33,862 nt of DNA from Bradyrhizobium sp. YR681 (GCF_000282615.1 NZ_AKIY01000238.1:1-33862), one strand, 5' to 3'; shown: positions 1 through 8,836, counted from the first letter of the stretch. The notes: a model not told the origin generated them from the letters alone. Numbers and translations are program-made.

Positions 1-2876
1 GGCGGCTCGCCGCTGCCTTCGCTCGCAGGCGGAGAGGCGGCCGGCTTGTCACCGCCGCCGCCGCCCTTGCGGGCGGACTCCTTGATGCCCTGCATGTCGC
101 GGGCCTCGCGGATCAGGCCCGGCATCTTGGCGAGGCTGCCGCCTTCGACGCCGATATCCGCCAGAATGGAGTCGATCAACGGCGCCTGGACGCGGTAGCG
201 CAGCGCCGAGTCGATCACCTCGTCGGTGGCGCTGCGACCGCCATTGCCGCCATGGCCGTTGCCGTTGAGGCCGTCGACCTGGAGGATGCGGATGCCCTCG
301 ATCTTCTCCATCGGCTTGACGCTCTCGCGCACGATGCCCTCGATCCGGTCGAGCAGCTTGCGGCGGAACAGCGAGTAGCGCGCCTGGTCGGTGAGCACGT
401 TCTCGGCCTCGTTGAGCATCCGCTGCGCCTCGGCCTCGACGGTGGCGCGGACGCGCTCGGCATCGGCGGCGATCCGGGTTTCCTCGGCCTGCTTCTCGGC
501 GAGCAGGATCTCCACCGTCTTGCGGCGCCTGGCGATCTCGCTCTCTCGCGCGGTGACAACGCGCTCGGTGGCTTCCGTTGCGTGCATCCGCGCTTCCTCG
601 GCTGAAGCCTTGGCCGCTGATTCCTCCAATGACTTCAGGTGGATCGCAATGGCCTTCTCCATCAAGACCGTTTCGACCTCCTTCTCGCGGTTGACCTCGA
701 GCTTGCGCAGTTCGCGCTCGCGGCCGATGCGGGCCTCGTCGAGGCCGCGGTCGGAGGCGATGCGCGCACGCTCGACCTCCTCGCGGGACGCGATCTCGGC
801 CTCCTGCAGCGACTGGACGCGGGCGACTTCGAGCTGCTCGATCGCGCGGCGGCGTTCGAGGCGGGCCGCTTCAAGAGCCTGCTCGCGCGAGACGTCGGTG
901 GTCTCAACCTCCTTGCGGGCGACGATCTCGGCCTGCCGGACCTGGCGGTCGGCATCGATCCGCTCGGACTTCTTGGCGGAGAGGGCGATGACACGGTCCT
1001 CGTCCGCGATCTCGATCGCCTTCTTCTGCTCGATGTTGAGCACCTCGCGCTTCTTGGACGAGGTGATCCGCTCAGCCTCCAGCGCGAGATCGACGGTGAT
1101 GCGCTGGCGCTCGATGGCGTCGCGTCGCTTCAGCTCGGCGGCCTCGAGCACCCCGGTGCGCTCGATTTCCAGTGAGCGCGTGTCGCGCTCGGCCTGGATG
1201 CGCTCGGCCGCGACCGTCTTCTCCTGGGCGATGCGGGCCGCCTCGATCGCCTCGCGGGAGGCGATGTCGGCCTCCTCGACGGCGCGGTTGCGGGCGATCT
1301 CCAGCGAGCGGACACGCTCCTCCTGGGCGATGCGAGAGGCCTCGGTGGTCTCGCGCGCGACGATGCCGGCGACCTCCAGCGTCTGGTTGCGCTCGATTTC
1401 CAGCTGCCGCGTGTTCTGCTCGGCGGCGATGCGCTCGGCAGCGAGCGTCCGCTCGCGGGCAATACGGGCGGCTTCCACGGCGCGCTGCGCCTCGATCTCG
1501 GCTTCCTGGACGGTGCGGACCTGCTGGATCTCCAGCGCGCGGGTGCGCTCATCGGAGGCGATGCGCTCGACATTGACGATCAACGTCTGGGCGATGCGCG
1601 CCTTTTCGGTGGCCTCGCGGGCGGCGATCTCGGCCTGGTCGACGGCGCGGGTGCGCTCGATCTCGCGGCGGCGCGTCTCCTCCTCATTGGCAATGCGGGC
1701 ATCGGTGACGACGCGGTCCTGCTGGATGCGGGCCTTCTCGATCGCCTCGCGGGCTGCGATCTCGGCTTCCTCGACGGTGCGCATCCGCTCGATCTCGCGC
1801 TGGCGCACCTCGCGTTCGGAGGCAATGCGGGTCGTGTCGATCGAGCGCTGGTTGGCGATGCGGGTCTTCTCGATCTCCTCGCGCGCCAGCAGCTCCTTTT
1901 CCTCGATGGTGCGGGTGCGCTCGATCTCCTTCTGGCGGGTCTCGCGCTCGGAGGCGATGCGGGCCTCGGCAATCACCTGGTCATTGGCGATGCGCGCGCG
2001 CTCGATGGTTTCGCGCGCCGAGATCTGGGCCTGTTCGGCCTCGGTCTCGCGCAGCGCGCGTTCGCGGGCGACCTCGGTGCGCTGGAGCGCGCGGCGCATC
2101 TCGATGTCGCGTTCCTGCTCCAGCCGCGCCGTCTCGCTCTCGCGCTCGATATCGAGGGCCTGCCGCTCGGCTTCGAGATTGCGGGTGCGGATCTTGATCA
2201 TCGAGTCCTGCTCGATGTCGTTGCGCAGCTTGCGCCTCGCCTCGATGTCCTCCATCAGCTTGGTCAAGCCTTCGGCGTCGAAGCGGTTCGAGGGGTTGAA
2301 GAACTCGAGGTCGGTCTGGTCGAGATCGGTGATGGCGACGGATTCCAGCTCGAGGCCGTTCTGGGCCAGGGCTTCGGCCGCATTGGTCTTGACGCGCGTG
2401 ACATAATCGCCGCGCCGCTCATGCATCTCCTCCAGGGTCATTTCGGACGCGACCGAACGGATTGCGGATATGAATTTGCCAGCGAGCAGGGCGTGGAGCT
2501 TTTCCGGCTCCATGGTGCGGCGGCCGAGGGTGGCGGCGGCGATCGAAACGGCTTCGCGGGTGGCCTGGACCCGGACATAGAAGTCGGCCTCGATGTCGAC
2601 GCGCATGCGGTCGCGGGTGATCACCGCGTCCTGCCGCGAACGCACGATCCCCATCGGCTGCACGTTCATGTTGACCGGGGTGTAATCGTGAATGAACGGC
2701 AGCACGAAGGCGCCGCCGTTGATCACCACACGTTCGCCGAGGAGGCCGGTGCGGACGAACGACACCTCCTTGGAGGAGCGATGGTAGAGCCAGTTGACGA
2801 TGTAGACGCCAACCACGATCACGACGATCGCGACGATCAGCCAGAGGATGAGCTCGCCGACCAGGATCCCTGACAT
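1..2876 (-). CDS. Flotillin-like SPFH protein with very long coiled coil (C-terminus cut by window edge)
   Basis: Translating the minus strand from the ATG at 2874-2876 gives 958 codons without a stop, to the window edge. A Shine-Dalgarno stretch (AGGAGGGA, 2881-2888) fixes the start. Residues about 4-30 are a hydrophobic anchor. Residues about 30-230 look like an SPFH/band-7 domain (for example RTGLLGERVVINGGAFVLP). From about 245 to 760 the protein is a Glu/Arg/Ala-rich coiled coil containing 44-residue repeats. A Gly/Asn-rich linker lies near 870-880, and the last visible part resembles a flotillin C-terminal tail (Gly/Pro-rich). Flotillins scaffold membrane microdomains in the inner membrane; which partners this one serves is unknown. 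The gene starts 27 bases after the TIM-barrel gene and shares its strand, so co-transcription with the transporter operon is likely. The family call is firm; the role is not. Confidence 0.9.
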   Translation of the reverse strand, partial: MSGILVGELILWLIVAIVVIVVGVYIVNWLYHRSSKEVSFVRTGLLGERVVINGGAFVLPFIHDYTPVNMNVQPMGIVRSRQDAVITRDRMRVDIEADFYVRVQATREAVSIAAATLGRRTMEPEKLHALLAGKFISAIRSVASEMTLEEMHERRGDYVTRVKTNAAEALAQNGLELESVAITDLDQTDLEFFNPSNRFDAEGLTKLMEDIEARRKLRNDIEQDSMIKIRTRNLEAERQALDIERESETARLEQERDIEMRRALQRTEVARERALRETEAEQAQISARETIERARIANDQVIAEARIASERETRQKEIERTRTIEEKELLAREEIEKTRIANQRSIDTTRIASEREVRQREIERMRTVEEAEIAAREAIEKARIQQDRVVTDARIANEEETRRREIERTRAVDQAEIAAREATEKARIAQTLIVNVERIASDERTRALEIQQVRTVQEAEIEAQRAVEAARIARERTLAAERIAAEQNTRQLEIERNQTLEVAGIVARETTEASRIAQEERVRSLEIARNRAVEEADIASREAIEAARIAQEKTVAAERIQAERDTRSLEIERTGVLEAAELKRRDAIERQRITVDLALEAERITSSKKREVLNIEQKKAIEIADEDRVIALSAKKSERIDADRQVRQAEIVARKEVETTDVSREQALEAARLERRRAIEQLEVARVQSLQEAEIASREEVERARIASDRGLDEARIGRERELRKLEVNREKEVETVLMEKAIAIHLKSLEESAAKASAEEARMHATEATERVVTARESEIARRRKTVEILLAEKQAEETRIAADAERVRATVEAEAQRMLNEAENVLTDQARYSLFRRKLLDRIEGIVRESVKPMEKIEGIRILQVDGLNGNGHGGNGGRSATDEVIDSALRYRVQAPLIDSILADIGVEGGSLAKMPGLIREARDMQGIKESARKGGGGGDKPAASPPASEGSGEP
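1125..2015 (-). repeat. Coding tandem repeat: 44-residue (132 bp) hendecad units in the flotillin coiled coil
   Basis: Within the flotillin, seven consecutive units start with a motif like REAIEKARI at residues 288, 332, 376, 420, 464, 508 and 541. Six are 44 residues (132 bp) and the one at 508 is 33 residues (99 bp). Each ends near an EAEIAA-type sequence and carries an ERI/ARI-A-S-E-R-x-T-R core. Both lengths are multiples of 11, the period of a hendecad (right-handed or nearly straight) coiled coil. The copies are diverged, so this is an old internal expansion. Confidence 0.8.
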
Positions 2877-2903
2877 GTTTTCCCTCCTTCAATCTTGCGG
2901 GCG

Positions 2904-3737
2904 TTACCGCGCGCCGATCGCCTTGAATTGACGTACCTGTTCCGTCAGCGCCCGTTCCACCGGCAGTCGCTCCATCGAGGAAGCGCCGTAGAAGCCGTGG
3001 CAATGGCGGGTGTTCTTCATGATGAAATCGGCGTCGGCCGGATCCGCGATCGGACCGCCATGAGCCAACACCAGAATCTCCGGGTTGATGCTGAGCGCGG
3101 CGGCGGCCCAGGTGTCGATATGCGCCGGACAGTCCTTGAGCTTCGGTGCGGTCTGCGCGCCGATCGTGCCGCCGGTCGTCAATCCCATGTGACAGACGAT
3201 GATGTCGGCGCCGGCAATCGCCATTGCGGCGGCTTCCTTCTCGCTGAAGACGTAAGGCGTCGTCAGCAGGTCCTTCTCACGGGCCTTGGCGATCATGTCG
3301 ATCTCCAGTGCGTAGGACATGCCGGTTTCCTCAAGGTTCGCGCGGAAGACGCCGTCGATCAGGCCGACGGTCGGAAAGTTCTGCACGCCGGCGAAGCCGA
3401 GCGCCTTGAGTTGGTCGAGGAACACCTCCATGTCGCGGAACGGGTCGGTGCCGTTGACGCCGGCAAGCACCGGTGTCTTGTGCACCACGGGCAGGACCTC
3501 GCCGGCCATTTCCAATACGATTGCGTTGGCGTCGCCATAGGGCATCAGTCCAGCGAGGGAGCCGCGGCCCGCCATGCGATAGCGGCCGGAATTGTAGATC
3601 ACGATGAGATCGACGCCGCCGGCCTCTTCGCATTTTGCCGATAGGCCGGTGCCGGCGCCGCCGCCGACGATCGGCTCGCCACGCTTCGCCATCTCGCGAA
3701 ACCGCCTCAAAAGTGTAGCGCGTTCAAACCGGGCCAT
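2904..3737 (-). CDS. TIM-barrel protein of the phosphoenolpyruvate hydrolase-like family (Tm-1 C-terminal half)
   Basis: This 277-residue protein starts MARFERATLL and has features of the PEP-hydrolase-like/TIM-barrel signal transduction family (PF09370): a Gly-rich N-terminal loop (GGGAGTGLSAKCEEAGGVD, about residues 25-43), an IYNSGRYRMAGRGSLAGL segment, GVQNFPTVGLIDG, and a late HGGPI loop. No signal peptide is visible, so it is probably cytoplasmic. The biochemical activity of this family is poorly defined, and the PEP hydrolase name should not be taken as a proven reaction. It begins 3 bases after the stop of the LivF/Tm-1-like fusion; its ribosome binding site (GAGGTGA) overlaps that stop codon, indicating translational coupling. 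In plants and fungi a domain of this kind is joined to the UPF0261 domain found in the preceding gene, so the two products probably work together. Confidence 0.87.
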   Translation of the reverse strand: MARFERATLLRRFREMAKRGEPIVGGGAGTGLSAKCEEAGGVDLIVIYNSGRYRMAGRGSLAGLMPYGDANAIVLEMAGEVLPVVHKTPVLAGVNGTDPFRDMEVFLDQLKALGFAGVQNFPTVGLIDGVFRANLEETGMSYALEIDMIAKAREKDLLTTPYVFSEKEAAAMAIAGADIIVCHMGLTTGGTIGAQTAPKLKDCPAHIDTWAAAALSINPEILVLAHGGPIADPADADFIMKNTRHCHGFYGASSMERLPVERALTEQVRQFKAIGAR

Positions 3738-3740
3738 CGG

Positions 3741-5957
3741 TCACCTCGCTAGTCTCCGGCGCGCCCCGGCGCGGCCGAACAGCGTTCGGAAGGCGCTCAC
3801 GATGGTTGAGGCGAACTCGGGATCGTTGATGTTCTGCTTGACGCGGATGAGCTGGCGGTTGGCGGTCTGCCGCACCGTGCGCTCCAGCGCACGGAACAGG
3901 GCGGCGTCGGCCTCAAGGTCCCAGAACGGCTGGCCGCTTGCATCGAGTGCGGAGACACCGCCCTCGGGCAGGAAGAAGCGCACGGGCCCGTCCATCTGGT
4001 TGAGCCGCTCGCCGATCCAGCGGCCGATCCGCTCGTTCTCCTCCACGGTGGTCCGCATCAACGTCACCTGCGGATTGTGGACATGGAATTTTCGGGTGCG
4101 GTAGCGCTCGGGAATGGTATCGGGCGCACCGAAATTGACCATGTCGAGTGCGCCGACCGAACCGACATAGGGCACGCGGGTGCGGATGACCGCGCCGAAG
4201 CGATCCTCGGTCGCGGGAAACACGCCGCCCATCAGAAGGTCGCAGATCTCGGTCGTGGTGAGGTCGACCACGCCCGCGAGCTGGCCGGAGTCGACGAGCT
4301 TCTCCATCGAACGGCCGCCGACGCCGGTCGCATGGAAGACGAGGCATTCGAAGTCCTCGCGTAGATCGGCTGCGATCTTCTGCACCGCGGGTGTCGTGAC
4401 GCCGAACATGGTGATGCCGACGGACGGCAGGCTGGCACTGGCGGCGCGTTCCCTGGCCTCGCGCTGATCGAGCCGCGCCCTGACCATACCGGAGATGGCG
4501 TTGGCACCATTCGACAGCACCGCCCGCGAGATCGAGTTGAGCCCCTGCACGTCGGTGACCGAGTGCATCATGGTGATGTCGGCGGGACCGACATAGGGGC
4601 CGACGTCGCCCGAGGCGACGGACGAGATAATCAGCTTTGGAATGCCGACGGGGAGGGCGCGCATCCCGGGCGCGACCAATGATGCCGCGCCGGAGCCGCC
4701 CGCCGAAATCACGCCCGCGATATTGCCTTGCCGCCTTATCCAATTGGCAAATGCATCCGCCATCGCGGTCACCGCGGCGCCGCGGTCCGGGCCGAATACC
4801 GTCGAGCCGCCGCGACCATGGTTCAGCGCGATTTCCTGGGCGGAGACATCGCAGGTCGCTTGCTTGCCGCTGGTGGAGACGTCGATCAGCCGCGTACGCA
4901 ACCCGCTTTCGGCGATGATGTCGCGGATGAAGCGGAGCTCCGTGCCCTTGGTGTCGAGCGTGCCGACAACCAGGACCACAGGCGGCCGGGCGGTCTGCGT
5001 CGTCACCGGCTCGCGCTTGCGCCGCGCGGTCTCGTCCAGACGGGCAACTTGCGTCGACAGCGTTCGCGCGGCGGCTTCGATGCGGCCGATCGGAACAGGC
5101 TGCGACCAGCGCGTCGGCGGGATGGGATTGGAGATGTAGATGCGGATCGGGCCGCTGGTGCGCGCGGGCTGCGGAGCCGTCTTCGCCTCGCCGCCGGCCG
5201 CCGGCACATCGATGTCGGGTTCGAGTTCGGCGTGAAGTCCGACGCCGAGCAGGCGCCGCTGGAGCTCGCGGTCGGCGGCAAGCCGCACCGAATCGATGAC
5301 GCGGTTGATGCGGCCGTTGACCATGATCGCGACGTTGCGCGAGATCGCCGTTGCGACGCCGATATTCTGCTCGATCACGAGTACGGACATGTCGCCGTCT
5401 TCGCCCAGCTGGAGCAGCATTTCCTCGACCTGGGCGACGATGACGGGCGCGAGCCCCTCGGTCGGCTCGTCCATGATCAGCAAATGCGGATTGGTCAGCA
5501 GCGCACGCGAGATTGCGAGCATCTGCTGCTCGCCGCCGGAGAGCTGACCGCCGCCATGGTCCTTGCGCTCCGCGAGCCGGGGAAAGGTGTCGTAGATGCG
5601 CTCGACCGTCCAGGCGCCGGAGCGCATCCCGCCGGCCAGCCGCAAATGCTCGTCGACGCTGAGCGAACGCCAGAGCCGGCGTCCCTGCGGCACATAGCCG
5701 ACGCCGAGCCGCGCGATATGGGCCGGCGGTCGCCGCGTGATGTCCTCGCCGCGCACACGGATCGAGCCGCCGCTGACCGGCACCAGGCCCATGATGGCCT
5801 TGCACAGCGTGGTCTTGCCCATGCCGTTGCGGCCGACCACGGAGAATACGCCGGCGTCGAGCGAGAGGTCGACCCCCTGGAGCGCGTGCGAATGGCCGTA
5901 ATAGACATCGAGGCCGCGGACCTCGAGAGCGCCAGCGGTACGGCGGGCCTCATTCAT
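3741..5957 (-). CDS. Fusion of a LivF-type ABC ATPase with a Tm-1-like (UPF0261) domain
   Basis: The 738-residue product has two parts. Residues 10-250 are a LivF-like ATPase: Walker A VGRNGMGKTT (41-50), Q-loop near Q91, signature LSGGEQQ (139-145) and Walker B LLIMDEP (159-165). Residues about 250-325 are a Pro/Ala/Arg-rich linker. From about 327 (VVLVVGTLDTKGTEL) to about 720 it is a Tm-1-like/UPF0261 domain with the Gly-rich ISAGGSGAASL and SSVASGDVGPYVGPADIT loops. The ATPase half should energise uptake by the adjacent LivH/LivM permeases with LivG. The function of the UPF0261 half is not established in bacteria. The start overlaps the LivG stop by 8 bases. The whole ORF is intact and both halves keep their key motifs, so I see a true fusion rather than a sequencing artefact. 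Confidence 0.92.
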   Translation of the reverse strand: MNEARRTAGALEVRGLDVYYGHSHALQGVDLSLDAGVFSVVGRNGMGKTTLCKAIMGLVPVSGGSIRVRGEDITRRPPAHIARLGVGYVPQGRRLWRSLSVDEHLRLAGGMRSGAWTVERIYDTFPRLAERKDHGGGQLSGGEQQMLAISRALLTNPHLLIMDEPTEGLAPVIVAQVEEMLLQLGEDGDMSVLVIEQNIGVATAISRNVAIMVNGRINRVIDSVRLAADRELQRRLLGVGLHAELEPDIDVPAAGGEAKTAPQPARTSGPIRIYISNPIPPTRWSQPVPIGRIEAAARTLSTQVARLDETARRKREPVTTQTARPPVVLVVGTLDTKGTELRFIRDIIAESGLRTRLIDVSTSGKQATCDVSAQEIALNHGRGGSTVFGPDRGAAVTAMADAFANWIRRQGNIAGVISAGGSGAASLVAPGMRALPVGIPKLIISSVASGDVGPYVGPADITMMHSVTDVQGLNSISRAVLSNGANAISGMVRARLDQREARERAASASLPSVGITMFGVTTPAVQKIAADLREDFECLVFHATGVGGRSMEKLVDSGQLAGVVDLTTTEICDLLMGGVFPATEDRFGAVIRTRVPYVGSVGALDMVNFGAPDTIPERYRTRKFHVHNPQVTLMRTTVEENERIGRWIGERLNQMDGPVRFFLPEGGVSALDASGQPFWDLEADAALFRALERTVRQTANRQLIRVKQNINDPEFASTIVSAFRTLFGRAGARRRLAR

Positions 5958-6732
5958 GGCCGCCTCCGAGATAAAGCTCCTGCACTTCGGGATCGGACTG
6001 GATTTCCTCCGGCAAGCCTTCCTTGAAGATGCGGCCGTTGTGCATCATCGTCACGCTCTCGACGACGCGCAGCGCCACGTCCATGTCGTGCTCGATGATG
6101 ATGTAGCCGATATGGGCCGGCAGCGAGGTCAGGATCTCGACCAGCTCGGCGCGCTCGGTCGGCGAGAGGCCGGCGGCCGGCTCGTCGAACAGCACGAAGC
6201 GCGGCGCGCCGGCGAGTGCCAGCGCGATTTCGAGCTGGCGCTGCTGGCCGTGCGCGAGTTCGGCGACGCGCTGGTCCTTCACCGCGGTCAGGTGCACGGC
6301 CTGCACGAGACTGTCGGTGGCGTGCATCAGCGCGTCGTTTTGCCCGGGGCGCAGGAGCGAGAACCGCCCGCGCGAGACGCCGCGGCAGGCGAGATAGACG
6401 TTGTCCTGCACGGTGAGGCCGGGAAACAGCGCGGAGATCTGATAGGTCCGCCGCAGGCCACGGCGGATACGCTCATAGGGCGGGAAGTGCGTGACGTCCT
6501 CGCCGAAGAAACGGATGGTGCCGGAGGAGGGCGGGAAGTCGCCGGTGATGCAGTTGAACAACGTGGTCTTGCCGGCGCCGTTGGAGCCGAGCACGGCGCG
6601 GCGTTCGCCGGGGCGCACGGTGATGGTGACGTCGGTCAGCGCTGCGAGCGCGCCGAACAGCCGCGTCACGCCGCGCAGCTCGAGTGCTGCACCGGCGCCG
6701 ACGGCCGAGAGACGTTGCGCGACGCTATCCAT
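5950..6732 (-). CDS. LivG-type ABC transporter ATP-binding protein
   Basis: This 260-residue cytoplasmic ATPase belongs to the branched-chain amino acid/urea/amide (HAAT) transporter family. It has Walker A LGSNGAGKTT (48-57), a Q-loop region at RRTYQIS (94-100), and Walker B FVLFDEP (179-185) followed by AAGLSPTE, a LivG hallmark. The H-loop is in IIIEHDMDVAL (211-221). The signature stretch reads LAHGQQRQLEIA (159-170), where LSxGxQ would be usual, so Ser is replaced by Ala. The start overlaps the LivM stop by 8 bases (6725-6732) and its own stop overlaps the LivF fusion start, typical of a tightly coupled transporter operon. It would form the ATPase pair with the LivF half of the next gene. 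Confidence in the family is high; the transported substrate cannot be told. Confidence 0.95.
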   Translation of the reverse strand: MDSVAQRLSAVGAGAALELRGVTRLFGALAALTDVTITVRPGERRAVLGSNGAGKTTLFNCITGDFPPSSGTIRFFGEDVTHFPPYERIRRGLRRTYQISALFPGLTVQDNVYLACRGVSRGRFSLLRPGQNDALMHATDSLVQAVHLTAVKDQRVAELAHGQQRQLEIALALAGAPRFVLFDEPAAGLSPTERAELVEILTSLPAHIGYIIIEHDMDVALRVVESVTMMHNGRIFKEGLPEEIQSDPEVQELYLGGGHE

Positions 6733-7804
6733 GGCCGCGCCCTCCGCCCGGGCGATCGGTCCGGGGACGTTGGCTCTGCCGCCAACGTTGCCACAGGCCG
6801 ATGACGCCGTCCGAGGACCAGAACACGATGGCGAGGAAGCCGAGCCCGATCAGCAGCCGGAAGCGATTGCCGTCGAGCCCGAGCCTGACCAGGAAGTCGA
6901 GCGCGAAGGTGCGCAGCAGCACGAAGATCAGCGCGCCGATGAAGGGACCGATCGGGCGCGTGATGCCGCCGACCACGGCGATGATCAGCACGTCGATACA
7001 GGCGCCGACGCTGACCGAGCCCGGCGAGATCTGGCGGTAGTTCCAGACCTGGAGGACGCCGGCGAGCGCGGCGACAAAGGACGCAAAAGCGTAGGCGGCG
7101 ACGCGGTGCGCATTGACGTTGAAGCCGAGCGCGGCCATGCGGCGCGGATTGTCGCGCACCCCTTGAAGCGCAAGGCCGAAGGGCGCGCGCGAGAGATACT
7201 CGACCGCGAAATAGCAGAGCGCGGCAACCGCGAGCACGACATAGTAAAAGGGAATGTCGGCGCGCCAGTTGACGCCCCAGAAGTGCGGCGTGGCCACGGT
7301 GTTGATGCCGGTATGGCCGTTGAAGATCGCCCAGTTCTGATTGGTGAAATAATAAAAAGCCGCGCCGATCGCGAGCGTGATCATGATGGTGTAGATGCCT
7401 TCGGTACGCACCGCGAGCGCACCGCCGAGCGTGCCGAAGGCGGTCGCCAGCGCCAGCGCCATCGGCACCGCGAGCCACCACGGCCAGCCCAGGCTGATAT
7501 TGGCATTGCCGCTGACCCCGAACACGGCGACCATGTAGGCCGAGAAGCCCGCGATGGTGAGCTGCATCAGGCTGACCATGCCGCCATAGCCGGCGAGGAA
7601 CATCAGGCTCAGCGCCATGATGCCGAGGATCAGCGTGGTCGCGAAGATCTCGATCAGGAAGAAGCCGTTGGCGATCAGCGGCATGATCAGGAGAATGGCC
7701 GCGACGATCCACGCGGCGGGATTGTTGATCTCGGGCCATGTCCGCGCGAGGCGCTGCGCCAGGGCGGGACGAACGGCAACGCGGGCATCGTGGGTGAGCG
7801 ACAT
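6725..7804 (-). CDS. LivM-type ABC transporter permease
   Basis: A 359-residue membrane protein starting MSLTHDARVAVRPALAQRLA. The reading frame stays open further upstream to 8200, but that extension lies inside the LivH gene and has a low-complexity Arg-rich composition. The ATG at 7802-7804 is therefore chosen, 2 bases after the LivH stop. After a cytoplasmic N-terminus of about 30 residues come many hydrophobic helices (IVAAILLIMPLIANGFFLIE, then LILGIMALSLMFLAGYGG). The LAGYGGMVSLMQ segment and the later ALQGVRDNPRRMAALGFNV loop, which contacts the ATPase, are typical of LivM. It forms the inner-membrane channel together with LivH. The stop overlaps LivG by 8 bases. Confidence 0.93.
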   Translation of the reverse strand: MSLTHDARVAVRPALAQRLARTWPEINNPAAWIVAAILLIMPLIANGFFLIEIFATTLILGIMALSLMFLAGYGGMVSLMQLTIAGFSAYMVAVFGVSGNANISLGWPWWLAVPMALALATAFGTLGGALAVRTEGIYTIMITLAIGAAFYYFTNQNWAIFNGHTGINTVATPHFWGVNWRADIPFYYVVLAVAALCYFAVEYLSRAPFGLALQGVRDNPRRMAALGFNVNAHRVAAYAFASFVAALAGVLQVWNYRQISPGSVSVGACIDVLIIAVVGGITRPIGPFIGALIFVLLRTFALDFLVRLGLDGNRFRLLIGLGFLAIVFWSSDGVIGLWQRWRQSQRPRTDRPGGGRGHG

Positions 7805-7806
7805 CT

Positions 7807-8817
7807 TTAGCGCCTCGCCAACAGGCCTTGCGGCCGGATCGCCAGCACCAGCACCATGATCAGGAAGGTCACGACGATGGCGTAGGTCGGGATGTAGACC
7901 GAGCCGAGCTGCTCGGCGAGGCCGATGATCAGCGCGCCGAGCGCCGCGCCGGGAATCGAGCCCATGCCGCCGACAATCACGACCACGAGGGAGGCCAGCA
8001 GGAAACGAATATCCTCGCCGGGCGACAAGGACTGGAATGTACCGCCGACGACGCCGGCGACGCCGGCAAGCCCTGCGCCGAACGCGAACACGAGCACGAA
8101 GACAAGCTGGATGCGCACACCGGTCGCGGCGAGGATATCGCGGTCGTCGACGCCGGCGCGGATGATCATGCCGATCCGTGTGCGGTTGAGCGCGAGCCAC
8201 ATCGCGACGCCGATCACGACGGACGCCGCGAAGATCACGAGCCGCACCAGCGGGTATCGGAGGTACACCGGCTCGCCCGAGGACTTCACCGCCGTGATCA
8301 GCGGCAGGTCGATGGGTCCGATCAGCCAGTTCGGGGTCTGGATCTGGTAGAAGTCGCCGCCGCAGGCCCAGAGCATGAGATCGGCAAACACGATCGAGAG
8401 TCCGATCGTCACCATGGTCTGCCTGAGGTCCTGGCCTTCCATGCGCCGGAACACGATGACCTGGAGCAGGACGCCGACCAGCGCGGTCAGGATGAAGGCG
8501 ACGATGAAGCTGAGGAGCCAGGAGCCGGTCGACGTGCTGATGGCATAGCCGACATAGCCGCCGAACAGATAGAGAGAGCCGTGCGCGAGGTTGACGTTGC
8601 GCATCAGGCCGAAGATCAGCGTGAAACCGCTGGCGACGAGGAAGTAGAGGCCCCCGAGCGTGATGCCGTTGAAGAGGGCGTTGAGGAAGACGCGCTTGCG
8701 GCCGACGGCCTCTTCGAGACCGGGCGGCCAGACCGCGAAAATCAGCCAGAGCAGGATGGCGACGGCAATGATCGCGATCAGGGCCCAGACCGGATGGCGT
8801 TCGACAAGGCGGCTCAT
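7807..8817 (-). CDS. LivH-type ABC transporter permease
   Basis: A 336-residue integral membrane protein of the branched-chain amino acid permease family. It has an extra N-terminal helix (about residues 10-30, VWALIAIIAVAILLWLIFAV) before the usual LivH core, which begins near LNALFNGITLGGLYFLVASG. Family marks include GLMRNVNLAHGSLYLFGGYV, RRMEGQDLRQTMVTIGLS, and the ATPase-contact loop with RAGVDDRDILAATGV (LivH usually has RACSED..A...GI). It is followed 2 bases later by LivM. The start ATG (8815-8817) has only a weak ribosome binding site. The gene follows the AraC regulator after a 185-base spacer that contains a palindrome. Confidence 0.93.
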   Translation of the reverse strand: MSRLVERHPVWALIAIIAVAILLWLIFAVWPPGLEEAVGRKRVFLNALFNGITLGGLYFLVASGFTLIFGLMRNVNLAHGSLYLFGGYVGYAISTSTGSWLLSFIVAFILTALVGVLLQVIVFRRMEGQDLRQTMVTIGLSIVFADLMLWACGGDFYQIQTPNWLIGPIDLPLITAVKSSGEPVYLRYPLVRLVIFAASVVIGVAMWLALNRTRIGMIIRAGVDDRDILAATGVRIQLVFVLVFAFGAGLAGVAGVVGGTFQSLSPGEDIRFLLASLVVVIVGGMGSIPGAALGALIIGLAEQLGSVYIPTYAIVVTFLIMVLVLAIRPQGLLARR

Positions 8818-8836
8818 GTCCGCCGCCCTGTCGTCA

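Noticed and set aside
391..2406. Long plus-strand open frame opposite the flotillin gene
   Set aside because: Its product is a Ser/Arg/Ala-rich low-complexity string. It results from the repeated Glu/Arg/Ala codons of the flotillin coiled coil on the other strand, which is supported by SPFH domain, start and ribosome binding site.
3913..5805. Long minus-strand open frame inside the LivF/Tm-1-like fusion
   Set aside because: It is an out-of-frame Arg/His-rich translation of the same DNA. The 738-residue frame carries all ABC motifs and the UPF0261 domain.
7805..8200. N-terminal extension of the LivM frame
   Set aside because: It overlaps LivH, is rich in Arg, and the ATG at 7804 gives a normal LivM length directly after the LivH stop.
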